This document shows, piece after piece, positions 34,413 through 45,121 of a DNA stretch of 64,000 nucleotides (position 1 is the stretch's first letter; each line of letters begins with the position of its first letter). A program made the position numbers and the translations under genes. The stretch comes from Macrocystis pyrifera (taxonomy: Eukaryota; Sar; Phaeophyceae; Laminariales; Laminariaceae). Location of the stretch: assembly GCA_031763025.1 (NCBI GenBank), contig JASSKH010000028.1, positions 1-64,000 of the forward strand. The letters are read 5' to 3'. Below the pieces are notes generated by a model. The model searched no databases. It saw only the letters and a program-made list of their open reading frames with translations, and had not been told where the DNA came from.

Positions 34413-36535
34413 TGTAGAAAGCGTACGACTCCGTCGACCGAGAGCTGTTATGGGGGGTACTCACACGTTTTGGCGTACCAACCAAGATGCTGCGAATTAT
34501 CCGTATTTTCCACGATGGGATGCGGGCTCGCGTGCGTACGGATGACGGCGAGCACTCGGAATGGTTTGATGTCACGCAGGGGCTGCGGCAAGGCTGTGTA
34601 CTATCACTGTTACTGTTCAACGTATTCTTCGCTGCTGCGTTACACGTCGTACTAATACGCTTTAGCCAAGACGAAGCCATCGTAAGGGATTTAGTCCAAC
34701 TCAGTGATGCTGGAGTAGTCGGAACGGAGGAGCAGGAGCCGTTGGCGTGCGTACGAAGGACTGTATGGGGCATGTTGTACGCCGATGACGAAGGAATTGT
34801 CTCGAAGTCGGCTGAAGGGCTCGCGAAAAAGATGACAGTCATCGTGACTCTCGCACCACCGCTCGTCTTCGAAGCAGCAGGCCAGAGGTATAAGCAGACG
34901 GCCCAGTTCTTATACTTAGGCGGCATTTTCCACGAAAACGCTGACCTCTCGCTCGAAATCGACCGACGGATCCGTCTCATGCGAGCATGCTTCAAACGGT
35001 TCGGCCCGGAGCTGTATGAGAGGACGACCGCCCCCCTTAGCCCGAAAGTCCGAATACTGAAGACCGAGGTGATTGAGATCCTACTGTACGGGTGTGTGAC
35101 GTGGACCCTCAGAGCGGAACACTTTGTCAAGCTTCGAACGGCTCACCACTCAGTCCTGTTGCGAGCCATTGGGTTCCAGCGCCGACATCGTACTGACCAT
35201 ACCACCCTCTCGTACGCGAAGGCCCTCAAGATGACACGTTGTGAGAGCATCGAAACGAGCATCCACGAACGGCGGCTCTTTTTCGCGGGGGCTCTTTTTC
35301 GCGGGGGGGGTGGCACGGCAAAGCAAGGATCGATTACCCAGTCGGGTAATGTTCGGGACGATGGCTGGTAGGGAGAACCCGAGCCCTGGCGGACAGTTTA
35401 AGACTTAGCATAGATATCTGATGCATAGTCGACAACCTTAGGGAGTTCCGAACCACCGAAGGGTCAACGGAACTTGTTCCCTTGGCATTTGGAGTTGAGA
35501 CCGCGCTGTGGCCCACTGCTGAAAAAAAGGCGTGGAAGTGGTACCGGGGGGTCCTCGAAGCAGCCGAACGGTTCATGGTGAGGTAGCACGAGGCTGAGGC
35601 TGAGCTGCGTAGGCAGCGCCGCCCATCCGCCGTGGGTGGTGTCCAAGGGAATGGGGGTAGGGGGGGGGCAACAAGAGGAGTGGCAGAAACCCGACAAAGG
35701 GAATGCGGAGAGGGGGCGGAAAGGAAACTACAGTGGACGAAAGTAGCAAGGAGATGGCAGACAGGGTACCAAGGTACCGGGCAGACTAGGAAGTAGAACA
35801 TGCCTATACTACCCGTGCCACCAGTTGGTGCAGCTGGTTCGAACGTGGTTTTCCTTTGTCTTCCTTTTGTTTTTTTCGATTATTTTTATTTCATTTTATT
35901 TTCTTCTTTTTGCGCTGACCCTATGTGATTTTTATTTTATTTCTTTCTCTTCTTTTCTCCGATTGATAAGCCTTATTGAAGGAGTCGTGTGGCGTGGGTG
36001 GATGACGAGCCTGCTTTGCTTGTTTCGTATTGTCTGACGCCGAGGGGCCGGGCATAGTTGACGAACGCTGGACAGAGGTTGCAGGCAGGGTAGCAAGGTG
36101 CCAGGCGGACCAAGGAAGACCCTGGCTGTGCTACTCGTACCATAAACTGCTGCCGCTACCTTGAGGATGCTTTGTGCGTTGGTTTGCCTGTTATAGTCCC
36201 TTGCATTTTAGTCATACTCTGTTGACGACGACTAGTGGTGTTTTTCTTTTTTTTTTTCCTTTTTTTTTCCAGCTCGTTCTTTTCAAGTGTCTGCCAGATC
36301 CCCTGCGGGGGGGGCACGATGGTTTGCTTCTTATTTTTTTCTTGTATTTTTTTCTCTTTCGAATGGTCTTCTCTGTTTTTGTTTTATTTTCTCTTTGTTT
36401 CGTTTCGTTTCTCTAGGTCATGGAATGTGTATGTCGTGCATGTCGTATGCAGTGTGATGATATGCCATTGCGTTGCATACGTGGCAACGTACTGTAGTTA
36501 TGTGGCGTCGCTTTGTGAACCACACCCTGGACAAT
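34413..36535 (+). mobile_element. RTE-like non-LTR retrotransposon, 5'-truncated copy C
   Basis: Begins inside the reverse transcriptase (gaaagcgtacgactccgtcg, equivalent to 53510 of copy A), directly abutting the truncated gypsy element. It runs through the C-terminal region and the family 3' UTR to about 36530. There a 1.4-kb tandem array interrupts it, and the family terminus (gggtagaaagaacggtttaatgtgaag) reappears at 37958-37985. Confidence 0.8.
34487..35371 (+). pseudogene. Non-LTR reverse transcriptase fragment (copy C)
   Basis: A 294-codon open frame, lacking the endonuclease and the RT fingers. It shows [20 protein letters not shown] (motif with G-L-R-Q-G), then [20 protein letters not shown], with the YADD active site intact. 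An internal deletion of about 40 codons follows the palm compared with the copy at 41198 (the [15 protein letters not shown] segment is absent). The C-terminal region [19 protein letters not shown] continues. A frame disturbance occurs at a duplicated ggctctttttcgcgggg near 35274-35310. Confidence 0.8.
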
Positions 36536-36539
36536 AGAC

Positions 36540-37960
36540 AATGGCCCCTGCAATAGCAATATAATTTGGTGCAATGAACGGGTCTATTGTCGTCGGCAAA
36601 GGCTATCGATTGGCATGTTCCTCGATCTATTGTCGTCGGCAATGCCTATGGATAGGTTATGTCCCCAACATATTGTTCAGGCAGGAGTGTGCTGAAGTAC
36701 CTGGGTTGGAAGCTATTGTCACCGACAATGACTGTCGACGGATAGCTTGCAGAATCTACTACGGTCCACAGTGGCTATCGATGAACACATTTCTTGATCT
36801 ATTGTGGCCGGCAATGGCTATCGATAGATGCATTGCTTGATCTATTGTGACCGGTAATGGCTATCGATAGATATGTTTCTGAATCTATTGTGACCAGCAA
36901 TGGCTATCGATATATACGTTTCTAATCTATTGTGGCCGGCAATTGCTATCGATGGACACCGTTGAGAATCGATTGTGGTGGACAATGTCCATCGATGGAC
37001 ACCATCACCAGCCTATTTCCACACCTACAATGCACTCTGATTTACTAAGCAACGCAATATTTTGTTCCGCAGCAATGTCATGTTTTCATCTTGTGATCAC
37101 CACCAGTATGGAATGAGTGTATGGTGTATCGTGATGAGCAGCAATGTCGGTGCATGGCATAGCGTGAAGGAGGACTGCAACGTTGTGTGTCTCAACAAGG
37201 CAGTGGGCATCATGGAAGTTAAGTGGTTGCGTTGTCGGCTGTGTTGTTGTGGTTAGTACTCTGTGTTATTAATAGTGATTCCAAATCGGTTACACTCTGT
37301 ACGGATAAGATAGATGAGGTAAGATGTGCATATACCCTGGACAATAGAAAGGAAATAGAACATTGTCGCTACAGTAGCCCCGAAAAAGCGTGTGTCAATG
37401 GATACTGTTAACGACAATAGACTGGCAACGCTGGCTAACGATAGACATTGTGATCCACAATAGACTGGCAACACTCTCTATCGATAGACTCTGCTAACCA
37501 CAATGGACTGGCAACGCTGTCTATCGATATATGTTGTTAACGACATTAGACTGGCAACGCTGTCTATCGATAGATATTGTCAGGGAACAATACTTTTTCG
37601 GCAATGGAGACAACATGCCTTTGCCCTAACAATGGAGTCACAAGGTTGTCCATAGATGGCCATTGTCCTGAACAATAGATGTTGGGGAAGCAACCGTGAT
37701 AGATATTGTTCGAACCATAGACCAAAACGTTTGCCTATCGATGGCTATTGCCGCCAACAATATACACGCAATTGTATCCATCAATAGCATTGTCACCCAC
37801 AATAGACTGTCGGGCGTGTTTTCGTATAGATTGTTACCTTAACTATTGTGTATCGTGGAATGATGTATGTCGATGGCCGTTCTTGACGACCGCCGAAGCT
37901 TATATTGCCGCCAACAATAGGTACGCGATTGTGTCCAACAACAGCCATCGCCACCGGGTA
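36540..37960. repeat. ATCGAT-rich tandem array in a retrotransposon 3' UTR
   Basis: The left block (36560-37000) repeats ctattgtg-ccggcaatggctatcgatag with a period near 42 bp. The right block (37370-37600 and weaker to 37950) repeats acaatagactggcaacgctgtctatcgatag with a slightly longer period. Palindromic ATCGAT is conserved in most units. The array is flanked by pieces of the 3' UTR of non-LTR copy C. The middle (37010-37340) is not obviously repetitive. Confidence 0.8.
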
Positions 37961-38037
37961 GAAAGAACGGTTTAATGTGAAGAAACAACAACATGCTAGA
38001 AAAATCTAATTCGTGTTGTTAGTGTTGATATTTAATA

Positions 38038-38141
38038 TTACGGGGGTCCATAGTAAATAGGACCAAATATTTCAGTAAAAATGGCTAAATATATAGGTTT
38101 TTATTTCTACCATAGCTCCTATTAACTATGCCCCCCCGTAA
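38038..38141. mobile_element. TA-flanked MITE, copy 3
   Basis: TTACGGGGGTCCATAGTAAA at the left, the inverse at the right, TA at 38036-38037 and 38142-38143. Intact-looking and about 104 bp. Confidence 0.85.
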
Positions 38142-38471
38142 TAGTGGTGCACGAGACCTTTTCACACATTTTCACAGCCTACCATTAATATTAATAATAC
38201 TAGAAGCTCGACGCACTATCATCCAAATTGGCATCATAACGTTTGGTCTAACCACATTTCGGCTCACGAACTGACCCCGACCCATCCTCGCGGCTCATCC
38301 TCTCTGTGCACGGGGCGGCTTCAAGATACTACAGCGGTCTCGCTTTCGGGACTATTAATAACAAGTTTTTCAGGACTACATCAGTTCCGCTCTCCGGACA
38401 AGCAGCTTTAATTATATGTGATGATATTGTAGTTTGTCCCCAAAACGGGAATACAACAGCACTAAGTAGTA

Positions 38472-38575
38472 TCACGGTGGACCATAGTAAATGGGACCAA
38501 ATTTTGTTCGTGAAAATAGCGAAATATATAGGTTTTGTGTGTACCGTGGGTGCTATTAACTATGGTCCCCCGTAA
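38472..38575. mobile_element. TA-flanked MITE, copy 4
   Basis: Left end TCACGGTGGACCATAGTAAA is diverged. The right end actatggtcccccgtaa is canonical, with TA on both sides. The core gcgaaatatataggttttg is shared with the family. Confidence 0.8.
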
Positions 38576-38659
38576 TAGTTTTGTCCATTCGTGCCTGGCA
38601 CGTAATATCGGTATATAGTGACACCAATACGTTCAATTATTTTCGTTTATAGTGACGCA

Positions 38660-39386
38660 CATCGACTAGTGGTGTTTTCTTCTTTTTCCTTTTTTTTCTA
38701 GCTCCTTCTTTTCAAGTTTCTGCCAGATCCCCTGCGGGGGGCGTACGATGGATTGTTGGTATATATACATTTTTTTTTTTTTTTTTTTTTTTTTTTTGTT
38801 CATCACTTTCACTTTCCAGCCCACTCGTAGGAGGTTTTACCCTCGACGATCTTCTGGACAAGCCGTGGTCACAGGTGTCGTCCCTTCTCCCCCCCGGTAC
38901 GTGCCTTTAGTTTTTATCGCGCATAGGGTTCAGCATTCCCACTGCTCGTCGACTTTCATCGAATGTACAGCTAACTCACGCTCTCGCGCTTTCCGCTAAT
39001 CATTTTATGCAAGAAAAAATCCCTACGAGCATGCACTCGGTGAGACTCGAACTCACGAAATTGATCTTGATAGGCTCGCGGATCACCTACCAAGCCACCG
39101 GGGACGCCGGTTCATATACCAGGTATATATTTGTTTCTTTTTTCTTGCTTCTTTCTCTTTCGAATTGTCTTTGTTTTTTTATTTTTTTTCTCTTTGTTTC
39201 GTTTAGTTTTTCTCTAGGTCATGGAATGTGTATGTCGTGCCTGTCGTACGCAGTATGATGACATGGGATTGCCCTGCATACGTGGCAACGTAGTATCTGT
39301 GTGGCGTAGCTTTGTGACCACAGAACTTGTATCTACTAGGATTGAAGAATCGGCACGGACACTGACTGTGCTGGATGTCGACGGGT
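38660..39386 (+). mobile_element. Non-LTR 3'-UTR fragment interrupted by a SINE
   Basis: Matches the 3' UTR of copy B (43120-43525): the actagtggtgttttcttctt region, the cagatcccctgcgggg block, and, after the SINE, ataccaggtatat through gctggatgtcgacgggtagaaagaac. It ends at 39386, where another family fragment (copy F) begins immediately. Confidence 0.75.
38771..39113 (-). mobile_element. tRNA-derived SINE, copy 1
   Basis: Inserted in a retrotransposon 3' UTR. On the reverse strand it starts with a tRNA-like head: A-box-like TGGCTTGGTAGG, then a B-box arm GTGAG-TTCGAGT-CTCAC whose stem pairs perfectly. A unique body follows, ending in a 27-nt A run (T run at 38771-38797). Head, body and A tail in this order define a SINE transcribed by RNA polymerase III. 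The acceptor stem pairs poorly, so it is not a working tRNA gene. A related copy lies at 49060-49395. The flanks tatatacat and catatacc may be remnants of a short target duplication. Confidence 0.7.
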
Positions 39387-40960
39387 AGAAAGAACGCACC
39401 GAAGGGTCAACGGAACTTGCCCCCTTCCTTGGTGTTTGGCGTTGAGACCGGCGCACTATGGTCCACTGTAGCGAAAAAGGCGGGGAAGTTGTACGGGGGG
39501 GTCCTCGAAGCAACCCAACAGTTCATCATGGTGAAGTGGCACGAGGATGAAGCACAGCTGAGCAGGCGGCGCCTCGCATCCTCCGTGGGAGGTGTCCGAG
39601 GGAATGGGGGGCGGGGGGGGGTGACAGGAGGAGTGGCAGGAAACCCGACAAGGGAATGCGGGGAGGGGGGGCAACAGGAGAACGAGGGAAACCGCGGTGG
39701 ACGAAAGTAGGAAGGCGATCGCAGACTGGGTATCAAGGCATCAGGCCGACTAGGAAGGAGAAGATGTCTACGCTACTCGTGCCGCCAACTGGTGCAGCTG
39801 GTTCAGGGTTCTACACTATTTGACCTTGTCGTGGGCATGCCGTGGCATTGCCATGGTACCGCCCATGGCATATCATGGCATCACCACTGCATCCCATGGT
39901 GTGGCATAAGATTACATGGCACGCCGTGGGGGTTGCCATGACATGCCATGGGTAGTACCATGGCAACCCCCGCGACTACCGCCACGGCACTCCATGGCAA
40001 CCCCACGGCATGTCGTGGCAACCCCCACGGCACCCCAATGTCCACGGCACCTAGGTTAGGGTTGGGGTTGGGGTTAGGGTTGTGGTTAGGGTCCCATGGT
40101 ATGCCGTGGAGGTCCGTGGAAGGTTCCGTGGTATGCCGTGGAAGATGCCGTGGAAGGTGTTGCCGCAGGTGGTGCCACGGCATGCCCCGGCATGTTGCGA
40201 AAAAAGACAACAATGTACATACTTGGTTCGAACGTAGTCTTCCTTTGTCTTCTTTTTCTTTCTGCGCTTGATCCTCTGTGAGAGTTTTTTTTTTCTCTAC
40301 TTTTCTTCTATTGATAAGCCTTAGGAAAAGAGTCGTGTGACGTGGGTGTGGATGACGAGCCTGCTTTGCCTGTTTCGTATTGTCTAACGCCGAGGGGCGG
40401 GGCATAGTTGACGAACGCAGGACGGAGACGGCAGACAGGGTAGCCAAGTCCCAGGCGGACTAGTAGGGAGAACCTGGTTATGCTACTCGTACCACAAACT
40501 GCTGCGGCTACTTGGAGGGGCTTTGTGCTTCGGTTTGCCTAGTAATTTCCCTTGGTTCTTAGTCTCACTAAGTATTAATGGTGTTTTGTTTTGTTTTTCT
40601 ATTAATATATACCCTGGTAGCTCGTTTTTTTCAATTTGCAGGGAGGCACAACAATTTTTTTTTTCCCCTTCTTCTCTTCCGATTTGTTTTTTTTGTTTTC
40701 TTTCGCTTTCTGTCTTCCACTACTAGTTGTTCCATAAAATATGTATGTCGTGCCTGTCATATCCGGTATGTGATGACATGGCATTGCACGTGTCTCCTGC
40801 TGTTAATGCATCCGTAACAATGCCTTATCTCTGCAGCATCTCTGCTGTGGCGTAGTTTTGTGACGTCATTACTTGTAATATTTCTCTATGATTGAACAAT
40901 CGGCACGGACACTGGTTGACAACGTGCTGGATGTGGTCTTGTAGTCGACGGGTACAGATA
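39387..40960 (+). mobile_element. RTE-like non-LTR 3' fragment, copy F
   Basis: Starts at caccgaagggtcaacgg (equivalent to 42350 in copy B). It encodes the end of the C-terminal region in a broken frame (LEATQQFIMVKWHEDEAQLS, 39375-39710). It continues into the 3' UTR, which is split at 39808-40230 by the CCATGG-rich element, and runs to about 40960. Confidence 0.75.
39808..40230 (+). mobile_element. CCATGG-rich element with telomere-like core, copy 1
   Basis: Begins gggttctacactattt and ends acaatgtacata. It is rich in ccatggcat and gccgtgg palindromic blocks. In the middle (40051-40100) are TTAGGG/TTGGGG-type repeats. It splits the 3' UTR of copy F, and the target sequence tggttc is present on both sides (39809-39814 and 40221-40227), which looks like a short target duplication. 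It has no coding capacity. Two further copies lie at 44044 and 49920. Confidence 0.7.
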
Positions 40961-41195
40961 GGACGAAGAAAACACACAGCACGAACTACTCTGTAACACG
41001 AACTGCAGCGATACAGGAAGACAGTGGGGGTTAGATGGTGCTGCTGACAGCACATGATGGTGGCTGACGGTACTGCTGATTGTGATCGTACGAACGACGA
41101 ACCCCGTTTGGGTGTGGCACGAGGGGCCGTTTGAGGCTCAATCCCAATCAAACAACCGTCTCAGCTTCCCCAATACAACGTACACACAACGTGAC

Positions 41196-43536
41196 TGTTG
41201 CAAGAGCTTGGAAGACAGAGGAAAATCCCCCTGTACTTGTGCTTCATCGATCTGCAGAAAGCGTACGACTCTGTCGACCGAGAGCTGTTATGGGAAGTAC
41301 TCACACGTTTTGGCGTACCAACCAAGATGCTGAGAATTATCCGTAATTTCCACGATGGCATGCGGGCTCGCGTGCGTACGGATGACGGCGAGCACTCGGA
41401 ATGGTTTGATGTCACGCAGGGGCTGCGGCAAGGCTGTGTGCTGTCACCGTTACTGTTCAACGTATTTTTCGCTGCTGCGTTGCACGTCGTACTAGTACGC
41501 TTTAGCCATGACGAAGCAATCGTAAGGGATTTGGTCCAACTTAGTGATGCTGGAGTAGTCGGGACGAAGGAGCAGGAGCCGTTGACGTACGTGCGAAGGG
41601 CTGTATGGGGCATGTTGTACGCCGATGACGCAGGGATTGTCTCGAAGTCGGCCGAAGGGCTCGCGAAAATGATGACAGTCATCGTGACTGTCTTCGAAGC
41701 AGCAGGCCTTACGGTGTCGGAAAAGAAGACAGAGACTATGGTTCTACATACGCCAGACCAGAAAACCCTCGCACCACCGCTCGTTATTGAAGCAGCAGAC
41801 CAGAGGTATAAGCAGACGGCCCAGTTCTTGTACCTAGGCGGCGTTATCCACGAAAATGCTGACCTCTCGCTCGAAATCGACCGACGGATCCGTCTCATGC
41901 GAGCATGCCTCAAACGGTTCGGCCCGGAGCTGTATGATAGGACGACCGCCCCCCTTAGCCTGAAAGTCCGAATGCTGAAGGCCGAGGTGATTGAGACCCT
42001 GCTCTACGGGTGTGTGACGTGGACCCTCAGAGCGGAACACTTTGCCAAGCTTCGAACGGCTCACCACCAAGTCCTGTTGCGAGCCATTGGCTTCCAACGA
42101 CGACTTCGTACTGACCATGCCACCCTCTCGTACGCGAAGGCCCTCAAGATGACACGTTGCGAGAGCATCGAAACGACCATCCGCAAACGGCGCGTCTCTT
42201 CTTCGGGGGGGGGGTGGCACGGCAAAGCAAGGATCGATTACCCAGCCGGGTGATGTTCGGGACGATTGCTGGTGGGGAGAACCCGAGACCTGGCGGACAG
42301 GTTAAGACTTGGCATAGATGCGTAGTCGAAGACCTTAGGGAGTTCCGCGCCACCGAAGGGTCAACGGAACTTGCTCCCTTGGTGTTTGGAGTTGAGACCG
42401 CACTGTGGCCCACTGCTGCAAAAAAGGCGGGGAAGTGGTACCGGGGGATCCTGGAAGCAGCCGAACGGTTCATGGTGAGGTGGCACGAGGCTGAGGCTGA
42501 GCTGAGCAGGCAGCGCCGCGCATCCGCCGTGGGTGGTGTCCAAGGGAATGGGGGGAGGAGGGGCAACAAGAGGAGTAGCAGAAAACCCGACCAAGGGAAT
42601 GCGGAGAGGGGGGGGAAGAGGAGTAGCAGGGAAACTGCAGTGGACGAAAGTAGGAAGGAGATGGCAGATAGGGTAGCCAGGTACCGGGCAGACTAAGAAG
42701 TAGAACATGCCTATACTACTCGTACCACCAACTGGTGCAGCTGGTTCGAACGTGGTCTTCCTTTGTCTTCCTGTTGTTTTTGTTTTTGTTTATTTCATTT
42801 TATTGTCTTCTTTGCGGTGACCCTATGTGATTTTCATTTCTCTTCCTTTCTTCGATTGATAAGCCTTATTGAAGGAGTCGTGTGGCGTGGGTGGATGACG
42901 AACCTGCTCTGCTTGTTTCGTACTGTCTGACGCCGAGGGGCCGGGCATAGTTGACGAACGCTGGACGATGGTGGCCGACAGGGTAGCAAGGTACCAGGCG
43001 GGCCAGCAGGGAGACCCTGGCTGTGCTACTCGTACCATAAACTGCTGCCGCTACCTGGAGCATGCCTTGTGCTTTGTTTGGTTTGACTGTTATTTTTACC
43101 TTGGTTCTTAGTCTTACTCTGTTGACGACTAGGTGGTGTTTTCTTCTTTTTCTTTTTTTTCCCAGCTCGTTCTTTTCAAGTGTCTGCCACGTCCCCTACG
43201 TGGGGGTACGATGGTTTGCTGCTATACTGAAGTATATACATATACCAGGTATATTTTAGTTTCTTTTTTGTTTATTTTCTCTTTCGAATTGTCTTTGTTT
43301 TTGTTTTTGTTTTTTCTCTTTGTTTCGTTTTTGTTTCTCTAGGTCATGGAATGTGTATGTCGTGCCAGTCGTACGCAGTATGATGACATGGCATTGCATT
43401 ACATACGTGGCAACGTAGTATCTCTGTGGCGTAGCTTTGTGACCACAGAACTTGTATCTCTCTAGGTTTGAAGAATCGGCACGGACACTGGTTGTGCTGG
43501 ATGTCGACGCGTAGAAAGAACGGTTTAATGTGAAGA

Positions 43537-43540
<4 letters not shown>
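41196..43540 (+). mobile_element. RTE-like non-LTR retrotransposon, young 5'-truncated copy B
   Basis: Begins ttgcaagagcttggaagac, exactly as copy A at 53448, and is nearly identical to it as far as A can be read (54514). It continues with the full 3' UTR and ends ...cggtttaatgtgaag at about 43540, followed by a (CAA)n tract. This makes it the best definition of the family's 3' end. The near-identity of the two copies implies recent transposition. Confidence 0.85.
41198..42696 (+). pseudogene. Non-LTR reverse transcriptase and C-terminal domain (copy B)
   Basis: A 351-codon frame (41198-42253) followed, after a shift in a G run near 42208, by the C-terminal frame to 42696. RT motifs are [20 protein letters not shown] (first catalytic Asp), [20 protein letters not shown] and [18 protein letters not shown] (catalytic YADD). 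The thumb and C-terminal region follow ([40 protein letters not shown]). The RT itself is uninterrupted here, but endonuclease and fingers are missing through 5' truncation. RT-motif style is closest, in my judgement, to the RTE clade. Confidence 0.85.

Positions 43541-43541
<1 letters not shown>

Positions 43542-43568
<27 letters not shown>
43542..43568 (+). repeat. (CAA)n tail of non-LTR copy B
   Basis: Nine CAA units directly follow the retrotransposon 3' terminus, as in RTE-type elements that end in short tandem repeats. A shorter caacaac also follows the terminus at 37985. Confidence 0.8.
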
Positions 43569-43570
43569 CT

Positions 43571-43693
43571 ATGACCGCCTTCGAGGGCTGTCGACCTCTG
43601 GAGTATTCGATGTGTGCCTGGATCCTTTGCTAGGTCACCCTTTCCATCCAGGCACACATCGAATACTCCAGAGGTCGACAGCCTCGCGGTCAT
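43571..43693. repeat. Long near-perfect hairpin
   Basis: The left arm 43571-43623 and right arm 43646-43693 are inverse copies, differing mainly by a 5-nt indel (cttcg in the left arm), with a 22-nt loop. The stem is about 48 bp. It starts immediately after the (CAA)n tract of copy B. It could be a foldback element or a hairpin RNA precursor. No coding is involved. Confidence 0.85.
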
Positions 43694-44043
43694 GGTCACG
43701 TTGTGTGTACGTTGTAGGTTACCTGTCCGATATATAAAGTTGTATGACTCGATCTACGATGTGCAATATAATAGTTTCCTGCACAAAACTTTGTGAAGGA
43801 TTATTGGTCAAGGCGGGTCTTACAGCCGCCCGGCTTTTTTTCGAAAAACTCCACCAAAACATGCGGCCGAGCCGCGTGACTGCCCCTGCCGACCCCAAGC
43901 CCCCCAAAGGGTTGGGGTTCGGGTTCGGGTCAGGCCTGGGGTTGGGTTGGTCTGAGTCGACGTGCAAGGTTGAAGTTGACGACACTCGTCCTGCACAAAG
44001 CTACACGAAACGGGAGCCATGCTGTACGGCTCCCGCTATGCAA

Positions 44044-44516
44044 GGTTCTACACTATTACGGGGGTCCATAGTTAACGGGACCAAATTTTGTTGGTAAAAA
44101 TAGGTAAATATATAGGTTTTTATTTACGCCATAGATCCTACTAACTATGTACCCCCGTAATATTAGATTTTTTCGTGGCATGGTCATGGTACCACCCTTG
44201 GCATACCATGACCTCCCCACGGCATCCCATGGCGTGGCATAGGATTCCATGGCGCCGTGGGGAGTGCCGTGGCATGCCATGGGTGGTACCATGGCAACCC
44301 CCGCGGCAACCGCCACGGCACTCCGTGGCAACCCCCACGGCACCCTGATGTCTACGGCCCCTACAGTAGGGTTAGGGTTAGGGTTAGGGTTAGGGTAAGG
44401 GTTCCATGGTATGCCGTGGAGGTCCGTGGAAGGTTCCGTGGTATGCCGTGGAAGATGCCGTAGTAGGTTTTGCGGCAGATGGTGCCGCGGCATGTCGCGA
44501 AAAAGGACAATAATGC
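44044..44516 (+). mobile_element. CCATGG-rich element with telomere-like core, copy 2
   Basis: Starts ggttctacactat, is interrupted by a MITE (44056-44160), and continues with the ccatgg/gccgtgg blocks. Five TTAGGG-type units sit at 44366-44401. It ends near gaaaaaggacaataatg. The core order is the same as in copies 1 and 3. Confidence 0.75.
44056..44160. mobile_element. TA-flanked MITE, copy 5, nested
   Basis: A canonical 105-bp copy, TTACGGGGGTCCATAGTTAA to tatgtacccccgtaa, with TA on both sides. It is inserted 12 bp inside the left end of the CCATGG-rich element. Confidence 0.85.
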
Positions 44517-45015
44517 TCCGCCGCATGTTTTGGTGGCGTTTTTTTTTTTTTTTTTTTCCGATTTAACGTCGGGAGGCCGGAGGACCCGACTTGACAATTA
44601 AGATCCGCACCCGGAACAAAGTTTTGTGCAGACGCTCCTGCACATAGGTCGAGTCGCTGCCGTACGGGTTCAGATTACAAAACCTGAGGGCGTTGCGTGC
44701 CTATAACACACATAGCAAGTAACATAGCAAGTTTGTTGCACCAGCGATGTACCAGTATTAATAGTCGTTTGTTTTCTTTGTACATTTAAAAGGGACCAAC
44801 ATTTCCTGACGGTATGGGAGATATGGAGCTTGACCAATTCCGAGTGAGCAACCGCGTATTATAGTGTAAGCTCAGAACTTTCAGACAGCCATGTCCACGA
44901 ACCTCAGTCTCTAACAAAGAACGAAGAACATGCAAACCTCGAGGACAACATCATTTGTCGTCCCTGTCTTACCCAGTACGATGAACATGGCTTTGCATTA
45001 CAATGTACAATACTA

Positions 45016-45119
45016 TTACGGGGGTCCATAGTTAACGGGACCAAATTTTGTTCGTAAAATAGGTAAATATATAGGTTTTTATGTATACCGTAGGTCCTAT
45101 TAACTATGGGCCCCCGTAA
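45016..45119. mobile_element. TA-flanked MITE, copy 6
   Basis: 104 bp, TTACGGGGGTCCATAGTTAA to ctatgggcccccgtaa, TA at 45014-45015 and 45120-45121. Very similar to copy 5. Confidence 0.85.
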
Positions 45120-45121
45120 TA

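Noticed and set aside
36540-37960. CRISPR-like array
   Set aside because: Units are contiguous and diverged with no unique spacers, and the context is eukaryotic retrotransposon sequence.
44366-44401. True chromosome end
   Set aside because: The TTAGGG tract is short, internal to a repeated element, and flanked by ordinary sequence on both sides.
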